IMG/VR virus record: IMGVR_UViG_3300049595_004863
Span: 1-23,894 of that record
Reading direction: 5' to 3' (one strand)
Origin: a virus
Length of the DNA: 23,894 bases
Part shown: positions 14,443 to 22,044 of the stretch, piece by piece
How positions within the stretch are numbered: position 1 is the first letter of the stretch
How the letters are laid out: each line of letters opens with the position of its first letter
Translations under genes and position numbers: made by a program
Notes under the pieces: generated by a model
Databases searched by the model: none
The model's input: only the letters and a program-made list of their open reading frames with translations
Told to the model about the DNA's origin: nothing

Positions 14443-14958
14443 ATGACAAATAAATTAGTACCAATTACTCGGCTAGGTAAGTTCTTCGGTGGTGAAGATT
14501 ATTCTTTAGATATTTCTATGGGACAAGAATGGCTCGAGGGGGATATGAATTTTACTGTTGTATTATATCGTATTGACAGATACAAAACTAGAATTGATGA
14601 TGTTTATGGAGAATCTCCGGAACAAGGTATACAATTCCTTGCACCTGTAGAACTTAAAGGTTATGTTCAAATTTTGGGACCTACTGCTCAAAGACTTGGT
14701 GATTCTAGAATTGAACAAAATGAACCTGGCAATATGAGGTTCTCTGTATATCAAGCATACCTTGAGGAATTGGGTGTTGAAATTGCTTATGGTGACTATT
14801 TGGGTTATTACGAGTCAGAGGATAAAGTAAGGTACTATACGGTTGCTGATGATGGTCGTGTTGTTTCAGACAATAAACACACTTATGGTGGGTACAAACC
14901 GTTCTATAGAACAATTATTGCTGTTCCTACTTCACAAAATGAATTCTTTGGAACCTAA
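14443..14958 (+). CDS. Structural protein, possibly gp14-like neck protein
   Basis: 171 residues. I start it at the ATG at 14443, after the TATTTAT motif, rather than at an in-frame GTG that would overlap the motif. The protein is strand-rich (FFGGEDYSLDISMGQEWLEG; PVELKGYVQIL) and ends YGGYKPFYRTIIAVPTSQNEFFG. The YGDYLGYYESEDKVRYYTV stretch followed by 'Y-x-PFYR' resembles the part of T4 gp14 in which a strand block is followed by DPFYQLGQ, but the match is weak. Better support is position: it directly precedes a gp15-like gene (TAATG overlap), as gene 14 does in T4. A head-completion or connector role is therefore probable; identity as gp14 is not proven. Confidence 0.5.
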   Translation: MTNKLVPITRLGKFFGGEDYSLDISMGQEWLEGDMNFTVVLYRIDRYKTRIDDVYGESPEQGIQFLAPVELKGYVQILGPTAQRLGDSRIEQNEPGNMRFSVYQAYLEELGVEIAYGDYLGYYESEDKVRYYTVADDGRVVSDNKHTYGGYKPFYRTIIAVPTSQNEFFGT

Positions 14959-16022
14959 TGGCATTACCTAAAGTACCCATATTCAAAAAACAGGTAAAAC
15001 CAGATATTAATTTGGTTCCTCCAAAAACTTTATCCGCTAGGAGAGAACAACTTCTTCAATTTATTAATGAAGACGGTACTTATCTTCCTCAGAGTGTGTT
15101 GCACGCCGATTTGGATGGCGGAATGCTTGAGTTTGTTCAAAACTCCTTAAAAACTACGGTATCTGGTAAAGACATTAACGTTGTCGATAAAATTATTACT
15201 AATCAAAGGTGGTCACAATTTACGGAAACATGGAATTTTGTGGACCAAGATTTTAATGTTCAATTGCCATTTATTACCGTTGTTCGACAACCTGAGGTTA
15301 AATACGGTTCAAATCCATCACTGCAATATACAATCCCAGTAAGAAAACAATTTTATTACGCTAAAGTTCCAACTTGGAACGGAAACCAAAAAGGGTATGA
15401 CATATACACTATTCCTCAACCAGTTCCAGTGGATATTAACTATAGTGTCAAAATTCTTTGTAATAGAATGCGTGAGTTAAATACGTTCAATAAAAACGTT
15501 CTCCAAACTTTTTCTTCTCGCCAAGCGTATACTTTCATAAAAGGTCAATACGTACCAATTATTATGAATGGTTTATCAGACCAATCGATTATTGATGTTG
15601 AAAAAAGAAATTACTACATACAAAGTTATGACTTTACAATGTTAGGTTATTTAATTGATGAAGAAGAATTTGAGGTTAAACCAGCAATTTCAAGAGTTGT
15701 TCAACTTTATGAAGTGGATAGTCAGGTTCCAAAAGGAAAAAGAGCTGAAATTATTCCGGCAAATCCTGATGAGTTTGTATATGATTTATTTTATACCTCT
15801 GGTAATACAACAATTATTGATGATAAAGTCGATTATAGAATTAATCTAACATTAGTAAAATGTCTAAATGTTGAAAATTATTTTGTTTATATCAACAATG
15901 ATTACTATGGGGAAAATGTTGATTTTATTCAACTTAACACCGGAGATTTATTAAGAGTGGATATTACTAAGGAAACTCCAGGTCAAGAAGCTAATATTGA
16001 GTTCCAGGCAAAGCTGGTTTAA
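14958..16022 (+). CDS. Tail completion/sheath terminator, T4 gp15-like
   Basis: 354 residues, larger than T4 gp15 (272). The middle (PVPVDINYSVKILCNRMREL, then FIKGQYVPIIMNG, VEKRNYYIQSYDFTMLGYLIDEEEF) follows the layout of the tail-terminator fold of gp15: 'P-x-P-hydrophobic strand-helix' then a strand with KRD/PI and a 'R-(Y/I)-x-Q-(S/W)-x-(D/L)-F-x-(V/M)-x-G' block. In T4, gp15 caps the sheath and tube and binds the neck. The gene overlaps its upstream neighbour by one base (TAATG) and ends exactly where the convergent small gene ends, with no spacer. The following virion gene is the sheath, as expected for the 13-14-15-18-19 order. The gp15 name is by pattern and order only. Confidence 0.55.
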   Translation: MALPKVPIFKKQVKPDINLVPPKTLSARREQLLQFINEDGTYLPQSVLHADLDGGMLEFVQNSLKTTVSGKDINVVDKIITNQRWSQFTETWNFVDQDFNVQLPFITVVRQPEVKYGSNPSLQYTIPVRKQFYYAKVPTWNGNQKGYDIYTIPQPVPVDINYSVKILCNRMRELNTFNKNVLQTFSSRQAYTFIKGQYVPIIMNGLSDQSIIDVEKRNYYIQSYDFTMLGYLIDEEEFEVKPAISRVVQLYEVDSQVPKGKRAEIIPANPDEFVYDLFYTSGNTTIIDDKVDYRINLTLVKCLNVENYFVYINNDYYGENVDFIQLNTGDLLRVDITKETPGQEANIEFQAKLV

Positions 16023-16184
16023 TTATTCACCGTAGATATCTTTCTGCTTTTTACAATTATCTAAAATTAGTTTTTCAAGATACTTGTAAATTTTCAAACC
16101 ATTCTCATCACAGTATTCTTTTAACACTTGATGGGTTGTTTCTGATATTTTGAGGTTCTTAATCTTCTTAGGGGTACTTTTCAT
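16023..16184 (-). CDS. Small ribbon-helix-helix-like protein
   Basis: 53 residues from the ATG at 16184; a longer upstream frame exists but reads as low-quality hydrophobic sequence. The pattern KIKNLKISETTHQVLKEYCD then GLKIYKYLEKLI has one strand followed by two helices, as in MetJ/Arc/CopG DNA-binding proteins, with the strand 'LKIS' preceding 'ETTHQVLKEY'. It lies on the minus strand between two plus-strand late genes. Its stop abuts that of the gp15-like gene. Two perfect 11-bp repeats stand right in front of the start codon and could be its own operator. Confidence 0.6.
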   Translation of the reverse strand: MKSTPKKIKNLKISETTHQVLKEYCDENGLKIYKYLEKLILDNCKKQKDIYGE

Positions 16185-16186
16185 AA

Positions 16187-16208
16187 GGTAGAAAAAAGGT
16201 AGAAAAAA
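16187..16208 (-). repeat. Perfect 11-bp tandem repeat at the RHH gene start
   Basis: GGTAGAAAAAA occurs at 16187-16197 and again at 16198-16208 without a gap (TTTTTTCTACC on the coding strand). It ends 2 nt before the start codon. An 11-bp period puts both copies on one face of the DNA helix, typical for a dimer-of-dimers operator. Confidence 0.6.
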
Positions 16209-16264
16209 TTCTGCCCACTTACTAATACATATTGAAAAGTCAAGTTTTTTGAAAAAAAATTGAA

Positions 16265-16271
16265 TATTTAT
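16265..16271 (+). promoter_or_regulatory. TATTTAT late-type motif before the sheath gene
   Basis: TATTTATC lies 33 nt before the sheath ATG, leaving room for a leader of about 25 nt that is A-rich with no Shine-Dalgarno (GAAAAATTACAA). Confidence 0.5.
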
Positions 16272-16304
16272 CATTAAAATAAAACCGATAAAGAAAAATT
16301 ACAA

Positions 16305-19300
16305 ATGTTTTTTCAAGTAACATCTCAAGCAAACCAAAAAGTTTTTGTATCCCCAGGGGTATACACATCAGAAACTGATTTATCGTTTGTTGCTCAAAGT
16401 GTTGGTGTAACCACTTTGGGTTTAGTGGGCGAAACACAAAAGGGGCCTGCCTTTGAACCTATTTTCATCACTAACTTCGATGAGTTTCAAACTTTTTTTG
16501 GTGGTACAATACCAACCAAATTTATAAACACACAAATCCCAAAATACGAAGCGGCTTATATTGCCAAAGCCTATTTGCAACAATCTAATCAGTTGTTTGT
16601 AACTAGAATACTTGGTTTGTCGGGATATGATGCAGGTCCTTCATGGAGTTTGCAAGCTATTGCTAATGTTGATGGTACCACTGTTGGTATCAACACTAGT
16701 GTAGCAACTGTACCTTTTTCGGTGACTTTCTCAGGATTTTCCACGGGGTCAACTGTTAATTTTAATGCAGGTCTACCCGCATTGATTTCTAATTCGTTGT
16801 CAACTTCTTATACACTAGCTGATGGTTCAACGTCAACTTACAATGCTGACTTTTTAAATTTTATGTTGGATATTTCGGGTAATACCAGTCTCTCTGCGTC
16901 TACCGCCAACGTTTATGGTTCCTTACCAACTTCGGATTATAACACATTAAACGGTACTTATTCTAATTTGGATAATGTTTTTGGTTGTGACAATTTAAGT
17001 TTGGACTTTGCAGATTTGACAAACGGCGTGAATGATTCTTGGTATTATGCTACTTTTGATATTACAACTAATAATAGTTATTCTGGTTATTCTTGGTATT
17101 ATGATGTAACTCAATATGTTACAGGAGCTTCAGGATTTTTCTCTGGAACAGTTACTGGTGATTTATTTACCTATTCCGGCACTGCTTATACAGAATGGAA
17201 CAACTTAATTCTAGCAACACTACGCTCTCGTGGTATTTCTATTTATACGGCTAATGAACACGGACCACAATATCAAGTAACTGGTTTAACTGATTTGAAT
17301 TTAATTTGCACCGGTGCTTATTCTGGTATTTCTCTAAGCCCTTTTGCTACATTCCAATTGAGTGGTGTTACATACGAAGGTAAAACATTTTCTTTTGACA
17401 CCTCATTCGATTCAACAAATGCTAACTACATTACTAAAGTTCTTGGAATAGCTAACTTCTCGAAACCAAGGCAAGAAGTTCCAATTTACGTTGAAGAATC
17501 TTATCTTGGAATGTTAAACTATGGATATAATAAAGGATATGTTCGTGGGGTAAAATGTGATTTGATTGCTCTTCCTGAAGCTCGTGATAAAAGTTCTACA
17601 ACATCTATAGCTTGGTTCTTAGACCAATATCAAACTCCGAAAACTCCATACTTTGTATCGGAATTACGTGGTAACAAAGTTTTTAATTTATTTAGATTTG
17701 TAACAATCAGTGATGGTAACTCGGCAAATACTGATATAAAAATTTCAGTAGCTAACATTTCCTTCAACAACCAAACATTTGATGTATTAGTTAGAGATTT
17801 CTTTGATACAGATGCTAATCCAGTTGTTTACGAAAAGTATACCAATTGTACTATGGACCCAAGTCAAAACAGTTTCATAGGTAAAAAAATTGGCTCCGTA
17901 GATGGAGAGTATCCACTTAATTCAGCGTATGTGATGGTTGAGCTTTCAGACGAATATCCGGTCGACGCTTTACCTTGTGGATTTTTTGGTCTTGAAGAAA
18001 GAGTTTATGAAAGTGCTACAAATCCTTCTCCGTTTCCAATTATTAAAAACAAATATTTCTTCCCTGGAGAAACTATTTTTGACCCTCCTTTTGGTACTTC
18101 TGCTGGGGGTGCAAACATTACTAGTTCTTCCGGTGATATTGTTAGAAGAACTTATTTAGGTATTTCATCTCAATTTGGAATTGATACTGATTTATTACAA
18201 TATAAAGGTAAAAAAAATCCTGTAGTTGGATGGGATTTAGCTACAACTTCAGAACCTTGGAACTATCAAACTAAAGGTTTCCACATGGATTCTGGAGCAA
18301 CTGTTGTTACAATTTCCAATTCACAGGTTACAAGTGGTACACCAGCGTTTGTTTGTGGTGTTGCTAGTTTTGATTCAGAACCTACTTCACAAGAAAGTCC
18401 ATATTATTTTATTTTCTCAAGAAAGTTTACATGCGTTTTCCAGGGTGGTTTTGATGGTTGGGACATTTATAGAGAATTTAGAACTAACCAAGACAGATTT
18501 GCTTTAGGAGCTTCCGGTTATTTACAAGGTTCGACACAAACACAAAGGTATCCTACAGCTTCTGGAGATGGTACATTTAAGAGAATTGTTGTTGAAAATA
18601 ACACTCAGGACTTTGCTAACACCGACTATTACGCTTATTTATTGGGTCAACTAACTTTTAACAATCCTGAATCTACAAACATTAACGTTTTTGCTACACC
18701 AGGAATTGATTATATTAATAATTCTAATCTTTGTGAATTAGCAATAGGGATGGTTGAGAATGAAAGAGCAGATGCTGTCTACATTGTTACAACACCGGAT
18801 TATAATATGTATGTTCCTGATGGTACATCACAGTATGAAATAGTTTACCCTCAGCGAGCTGTCGATGACTTAGATAATACTGGAATTGATTCTTCGTATA
18901 CTGCAACTTACTATCCGTGGATTCTCGAAAGGGATACTGTCAATAATACACAAATTTACATACCTCCAACAGGACAAGTTTGTAGAAACCTTGCTTTAAC
19001 TGACAATATCTCATTCCCTTGGTTTGCTTCAGCTGGTTATACTAGAGGTCTTGTCAATTCTGTTAAAGCTAGATTGAAATTAACCCAGGAAGATAGAGAT
19101 ACTCTTTACCAAGGTAGAATTAATCCGATTGCTACATTCTCTGATGTAGGAACTGTAATCTGGGGTAATAAAACTCTTCAGATAAGAGACACTGCTCTTA
19201 ATCGTCTGAATGTAAGAAGATTATTGTTACAAGCTAGGAAATTAATTTCTGCTGTCGCAGTAAGATTACTCTTCGAACAAAATGATGAAATTGTAAGGCA

Positions 19301-19511
19301 GCAGTTCTTGGATTCGGTAAACCCAATCTTGGATGCTATACGTAGAGACCGCGGTCTATACGACTTCCGTGTGACTGTTGCATCAACACCAGAAGATTTG
19401 GATAGAAATACGCTCACGGGTAAAATTTATCTTAAACCTACTAAGGCACTAGAATTTATTGATATTGAGTTTTTGATTACACCTACTGGTGCGTCATTCG
19501 AAAATATTTAA
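16305..19511 (+). CDS. 18: Contractile tail sheath protein (gp18 type), unusually large
   Basis: 1068 residues; T4 gp18 has 659. The N-terminus SPGVYTSETDLS (16-27) and GLVGETQKGPA (39-49) followed by DEFQTFFGG are the classical start of sheath proteins, in which the peptide hooks to neighbouring subunits. The C-terminal block with RLNVRRLLLQARKLISA, LFEQNDEIVRQQFLD and the final LTGKIYLKPTKALEFIDIEF is the conserved inner sheath domain. A middle block (FATPGIDY ... VYIVTTPDYN) is also conserved. Extra length lies mainly at about residues 115-380, a Ser/Thr/Tyr/Asn/Gly-rich stretch without recognised motif, and in a further loop region near 600-720; both are probably surface domains on the outside of the tail. 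A strong terminator follows directly. Confidence 0.95.
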   Translation: MFFQVTSQANQKVFVSPGVYTSETDLSFVAQSVGVTTLGLVGETQKGPAFEPIFITNFDEFQTFFGGTIPTKFINTQIPKYEAAYIAKAYLQQSNQLFVTRILGLSGYDAGPSWSLQAIANVDGTTVGINTSVATVPFSVTFSGFSTGSTVNFNAGLPALISNSLSTSYTLADGSTSTYNADFLNFMLDISGNTSLSASTANVYGSLPTSDYNTLNGTYSNLDNVFGCDNLSLDFADLTNGVNDSWYYATFDITTNNSYSGYSWYYDVTQYVTGASGFFSGTVTGDLFTYSGTAYTEWNNLILATLRSRGISIYTANEHGPQYQVTGLTDLNLICTGAYSGISLSPFATFQLSGVTYEGKTFSFDTSFDSTNANYITKVLGIANFSKPRQEVPIYVEESYLGMLNYGYNKGYVRGVKCDLIALPEARDKSSTTSIAWFLDQYQTPKTPYFVSELRGNKVFNLFRFVTISDGNSANTDIKISVANISFNNQTFDVLVRDFFDTDANPVVYEKYTNCTMDPSQNSFIGKKIGSVDGEYPLNSAYVMVELSDEYPVDALPCGFFGLEERVYESATNPSPFPIIKNKYFFPGETIFDPPFGTSAGGANITSSSGDIVRRTYLGISSQFGIDTDLLQYKGKKNPVVGWDLATTSEPWNYQTKGFHMDSGATVVTISNSQVTSGTPAFVCGVASFDSEPTSQESPYYFIFSRKFTCVFQGGFDGWDIYREFRTNQDRFALGASGYLQGSTQTQRYPTASGDGTFKRIVVENNTQDFANTDYYAYLLGQLTFNNPESTNINVFATPGIDYINNSNLCELAIGMVENERADAVYIVTTPDYNMYVPDGTSQYEIVYPQRAVDDLDNTGIDSSYTATYYPWILERDTVNNTQIYIPPTGQVCRNLALTDNISFPWFASAGYTRGLVNSVKARLKLTQEDRDTLYQGRINPIATFSDVGTVIWGNKTLQIRDTALNRLNVRRLLLQARKLISAVAVRLLFEQNDEIVRQQFLDSVNPILDAIRRDRGLYDFRVTVASTPEDLDRNTLTGKIYLKPTKALEFIDIEFLITPTGASFENI

Positions 19512-19519
19512 TATCTTTG

Positions 19520-19552
19520 GGGTGGGAAAAATGACTTTCCCACCCTTTTTTT
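19520..19552 (+). terminator. Strong Rho-independent terminator after the sheath gene
   Basis: GGGTGGGAAA (19520-19529) and TTTCCCACCC (19536-19545) form a 10-bp perfect stem with a 6-nt loop, followed by seven Ts. It lies 8 nt after the sheath stop and 12 nt before the next start codon. Confidence 0.9.
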
Positions 19553-19564
19553 GTCTTACAGAAA

Positions 19565-20389
19565 ATGAAAACGAAACAAGCATCGTCCTTCAAAACTGGA
19601 ACCCCAGACCTCAAATACTATGCATTTGATTGGGACGATAACCTGGTGCACATGCCCACAAAAATAATCCTCTTAGACATTACCGGTAATAAAGTTCCAA
19701 TGTCTACAGAGGATTTTGCCACTTACAGAAATAAGATAGGCAAGGAAAATTTTAAATACAATGGAAAAATAGTGACAGATTTTGCACCAGACCCCTTCCG
19801 GTTTTTCGGAGTAGATGGAGACAAAGACTTTTTAGTTGATTCCCTCAAAGCAAAACTTGGTCCAGCATGGAATGACTTTAAAGAAGCAGTTAACAATGGG
19901 TCTATTTTTGCAATTATTACTGCGAGGGGACATAATCCAGAGACAATCAAGCAAGCAATTTTTAATTACATCGATAAAAACTTCGGTGGTATTTCAAAAA
20001 AGGAGCTTACTAAAAATCTAAAAAAATTCAGAGATTTTGCGGAAGAGGATAAGATGACCGATGATGAATTGATTTGGTCTTATCTGGAGATGAATAAATA
20101 TAATCCTGTTAGTTTTGGTGTTAAAGACGCTGCTGCCAGCCCAGAAGATGCAAAAGTTTTGGCTATGGCTAACTTTGTGAATTATGTAAAAGCCATGGCA
20201 GTAACACTTCAAAAAGCAGCTTTTCTTAAAAAGGACGTTGCAAACAAATTCATCCCAAAAAAACCTACAATAGGTTTTTCAGATGATGATGAAAAAAATG
20301 TAGATAGTATTAAGAAATACTTTAATAGTATTAAAGAACCTATTAAACTATATTCTACTAAAGGAGGTATTAAGAAAGAAATTAATTAA
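19565..20389 (+). CDS. HAD-superfamily phosphatase
   Basis: 274 residues with the HAD motifs in order: I FDWDDNLVHMP (21-31; nucleophile D22, D24), II FAIITARGHNPE (115-126; T119), and IV IGFSDDDEKN (236-245; D240-D242). The motif III lysine is probably in KAAFLKKD (217-224). The layout with a long insert between II and IV resembles phage and bacterial HAD proteins acting on nucleotides or polynucleotide ends, but no specific reaction can be assigned. It is a cytoplasmic enzyme by appearance (no signal peptide). It lies between sheath and tube genes, which are adjacent in T4, and starts 12 nt after a terminator, so read-through or a promoter overlapping the terminator must drive it. Confidence 0.8.
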   Translation: MKTKQASSFKTGTPDLKYYAFDWDDNLVHMPTKIILLDITGNKVPMSTEDFATYRNKIGKENFKYNGKIVTDFAPDPFRFFGVDGDKDFLVDSLKAKLGPAWNDFKEAVNNGSIFAIITARGHNPETIKQAIFNYIDKNFGGISKKELTKNLKKFRDFAEEDKMTDDELIWSYLEMNKYNPVSFGVKDAAASPEDAKVLAMANFVNYVKAMAVTLQKAAFLKKDVANKFIPKKPTIGFSDDDEKNVDSIKKYFNSIKEPIKLYSTKGGIKKEIN

Positions 20390-20420
20390 CTAAAAAGAAC
20401 TAATTAATATAATACTATAG

Positions 20421-20469
20421 TAATACTTAATACTTAATACTTAATACTTAATACTTAATACTTAATACT
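20421..20469 (+). repeat. Seven perfect copies of heptamer TAATACT
   Basis: TAATACT is repeated head to tail seven times (49 bp), in the 184-nt gap between the HAD and tail tube genes. A palindrome TACTATAGTA (20413-20422) borders it. Reverse-complement copies AGTATTA occur at 20306-20312 and 20327-20333 in the end of the HAD gene, so RNA from here could fold back on itself. The rest of the gap (20470-20531) holds A-rich sequence with nothing I recognise. Confidence 0.9.
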
Positions 20470-20531
20470 TATATGTAAATTTTACCAATCCTGAAAAAAA
20501 AGTAAAGAGAAAAAGTTTTCAACCATGGGTA

Positions 20532-20538
20532 TATTTAT
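20532..20538 (+). promoter_or_regulatory. TATTTAT late-type motif before the tail tube gene
   Basis: TATTTATA lies 35 nt before the tube ATG, with an A-rich leader lacking a Shine-Dalgarno sequence, a layout close to that of the sheath gene. Confidence 0.5.
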
Positions 20539-20573
20539 AATAAACGATAAAAGTAAAAAAATAAGAAAACACA

Positions 20574-21062
20574 ATGGCGGATTTATTAATGAAAATGCCG
20601 ATTCCTTATGAACCTAAAAGACAGAATAGGTTTATTTTAAGGTTTCCTTCATCTTTGGGTATCAATGAATGGTTCGTAGAATCTACTGCCAGACCTCACA
20701 TTACGATTAACCCAACAGAAATACAATTTCTAAACACCTCAACATATGTTGCAGGCAGATTTAACTGGCAAACAATTCCAGTTACATTCCGTGACCCAAT
20801 CGGTCCTTCTGCAGCACAAGCTTTAATGGAGTGGGTACGTTTACACGCAGAATCTGTAACAGGCCGTATGGGATATGCTGCAGGTTATAAAAAAGATATT
20901 GACCTAGAAATGCTCGACCCAACGGGTGTTGTTGTAGAAAAGTGGATTCTGTACGGAACATTCCTTACAGATGTAAACTTCAATTCGCTTAACTATTCTC
21001 AAGATGGCTTGGCTACAATTTCAGCAACCTTAAGAATGGACCGCTGTGTATTGATTTACTAA
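20574..21062 (+). CDS. 19: Tail tube protein, gp19-like
   Basis: 162 residues, against 163 for T4 gp19. The pattern PYEPKRQNRFILRFP, NEWFVESTARPHI, then FNWQTIPVTFRDPIGPSAAQALMEWVR, DIDLEMLDPTGVVVEKWILYG and the final YSQDGLATISATLRMD is the standard layout of T4-like tail tube proteins (PF06841). They stack as hexamer rings forming the inner DNA channel under the sheath. The gene has its own motif upstream and own terminator downstream, fitting its need for high, separate expression. Confidence 0.93.
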   Translation: MADLLMKMPIPYEPKRQNRFILRFPSSLGINEWFVESTARPHITINPTEIQFLNTSTYVAGRFNWQTIPVTFRDPIGPSAAQALMEWVRLHAESVTGRMGYAAGYKKDIDLEMLDPTGVVVEKWILYGTFLTDVNFNSLNYSQDGLATISATLRMDRCVLIY

Positions 21063-21095
21063 ATTATTTATTTATTTTTTTTACTGAGTATATTT

Positions 21096-21126
21096 AACCG
21101 TAGAGCCGAACTCTACGGTTTTTTTT
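21096..21126 (+). terminator. Rho-independent terminator after the tail tube gene
   Basis: AACCGTAGAG (21096-21105), loop CCGAA, CTCTACGGTT (21111-21120), then T-run to 21126. The next start codon is only 3 nt beyond the T-run. Confidence 0.9.
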
Positions 21127-21129
21127 ATT

Positions 21130-21873
21130 ATGGACCAAGAAACTTTAAATTACTCACAACAGAATTTCTCACTACCTCATGACGTAGTACCACTCCCTTC
21201 TCAAGGAATTTTTTATAAAAATAAAAAGGGTTCCATCAAGGTGGGGTATTTAACGGCAAGTGATGAAAACATCCTTATCGCTGGGGGTAAAGATATGACC
21301 CTAAATTTACTTAGGGCTAAAATCTACGAACCAGGAATTAGACCTGAAGAATTACTTGAAGGAGATATAGAAGCTATATTAATTTTTTTAAGAAATACAG
21401 CTTTTGGTCCTACGATAGAACTTAATCTGAAAGACCCAAAAACTGGAAAATCATTTCAAGCTACGGAAAGATTAGATGAACTAAACATAAAACGTGGAAT
21501 ATCTCCAGACGAAGATGGTCTTTTTGCAGTAACACTTCCAGTTACAGGAAAAAATATTAAATTAAAACCATTATCATTTGGAGAGAGTAATGAAATTACT
21601 AATCTAATAGAAACATATCCCCAAGGTAGAATTGCTCCAGCAAGAACCTGGCGTTTGCAAAAAGAAATAGTTGTGGTTGAGGGCATTTCAGACAAGGCAG
21701 AATTACAAAAATTTGTAGAAACTATGCCCCTCGCAGATTCTAAATTCATAAAAAAATTCATGATTGAAAATGAACCAAAACTAGATATGGTTCGAGTTGT
21801 TATTGCCCCGTCAGGAGAAAAGCTGTCTGTGAACGTCGGCTTCGGGGTTGACTTTTTTCGCCCTTTCTTCTGA
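21130..21873 (+). CDS. 26: Baseplate hub/wedge protein, gp26-like
   Basis: 247 residues, with the pattern of the T4_baseplate family (PF12322, gp26; 208 residues in T4): VVPLPSQGIFYKNKKGSIKVGYLTA near the start, SDENILIAGG, ELLEGDIEAILIFLRNTAFGP, and later PLSFGESNEI. In T4 gp26 takes part in hub assembly. The zero-frame stop (21871-21873) comes right after VDFFRPFF, and the sequence after it stays coding in the +1 frame (see next feature), so the full-length product may carry about 47-52 more residues made by frameshift. No TATTTAT motif lies directly before the start; the gene begins 3 nt after a terminator T-run and must depend on read-through or on the TATTTATTTAT at 21065-21075. Confidence 0.75.
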   Translation: MDQETLNYSQQNFSLPHDVVPLPSQGIFYKNKKGSIKVGYLTASDENILIAGGKDMTLNLLRAKIYEPGIRPEELLEGDIEAILIFLRNTAFGPTIELNLKDPKTGKSFQATERLDELNIKRGISPDEDGLFAVTLPVTGKNIKLKPLSFGESNEITNLIETYPQGRIAPARTWRLQKEIVVVEGISDKAELQKFVETMPLADSKFIKKFMIENEPKLDMVRVVIAPSGEKLSVNVGFGVDFFRPFF

Positions 21874-22012
21874 TTACCGGCAGAATCAAATAGATGAATA
21901 TTATTACCTTTCCCAACTATTCAATATTTCTTATTCTGATTTTATGGGAATGCCAATATTTATTCGCAAATATATGTTGAATAAGTGGGTGGAAGAAAAA
22001 GATAAAAAATAA
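21848..22012 (+). CDS. +1-frame continuation of the gp26-like gene (or TTG-start small gene)
   Basis: The +1 frame is open from just after a TGA at about 21830-21840 to TAA at 22010-22012 and has no ATG until codon 33. It reads as real protein: DYRQNQIDEYYYLSQLF, NISYSDFMGMPIFIRKYML, NKWVEEKDKK, with aromatic helices and a 'MPI-x-x-R' turn like that found at the ends of phage tail-assembly proteins. Two shift-prone places exist where the frames overlap: TTT TTT CGC (21853-21861; tRNA-Phe can re-pair with TTC after a +1 step), and TTC TGA (21868-21873), similar in kind to the CTT TGA shift site of the RF2 gene. The alternative is initiation at the TTG at 21848, giving 54 residues. A recent frameshift mutation is also possible. 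Confidence 0.65.
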   Translation: MTFFALSSDYRQNQIDEYYYLSQLFNISYSDFMGMPIFIRKYMLNKWVEEKDKK

Positions 22013-22021
22013 TTCCACTTC

Positions 22022-22028
22022 TATTTAT
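22022..22028 (+). promoter_or_regulatory. TATTTAT late-type motif before the tape-measure gene
   Basis: TATTTATA lies 16 nt before the ATG at 22045 and 9 nt after the stop of the +1-frame ORF. Confidence 0.5.
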
Positions 22029-22044
22029 ATTGTAAACAAATTGT

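Noticed and set aside
16185-16274. 83-residue version of the RHH gene
   Set aside because: The extra 30 residues are Phe-rich low-complexity sequence covering the tandem repeat and the sheath motif.
20421-20469. CRISPR array
   Set aside because: Units are only 7 bp with no spacers.
20524-20610. 28-codon ORF overlapping the tail tube start
   Set aside because: It covers the TATTTAT motif and leader and looks like chance; the tube ATG at 20574 fits the family.
21456-21761. 101-codon minus-strand frame inside the gp26-like gene
   Set aside because: It is a shadow of a conserved gene and has no recognisable features.
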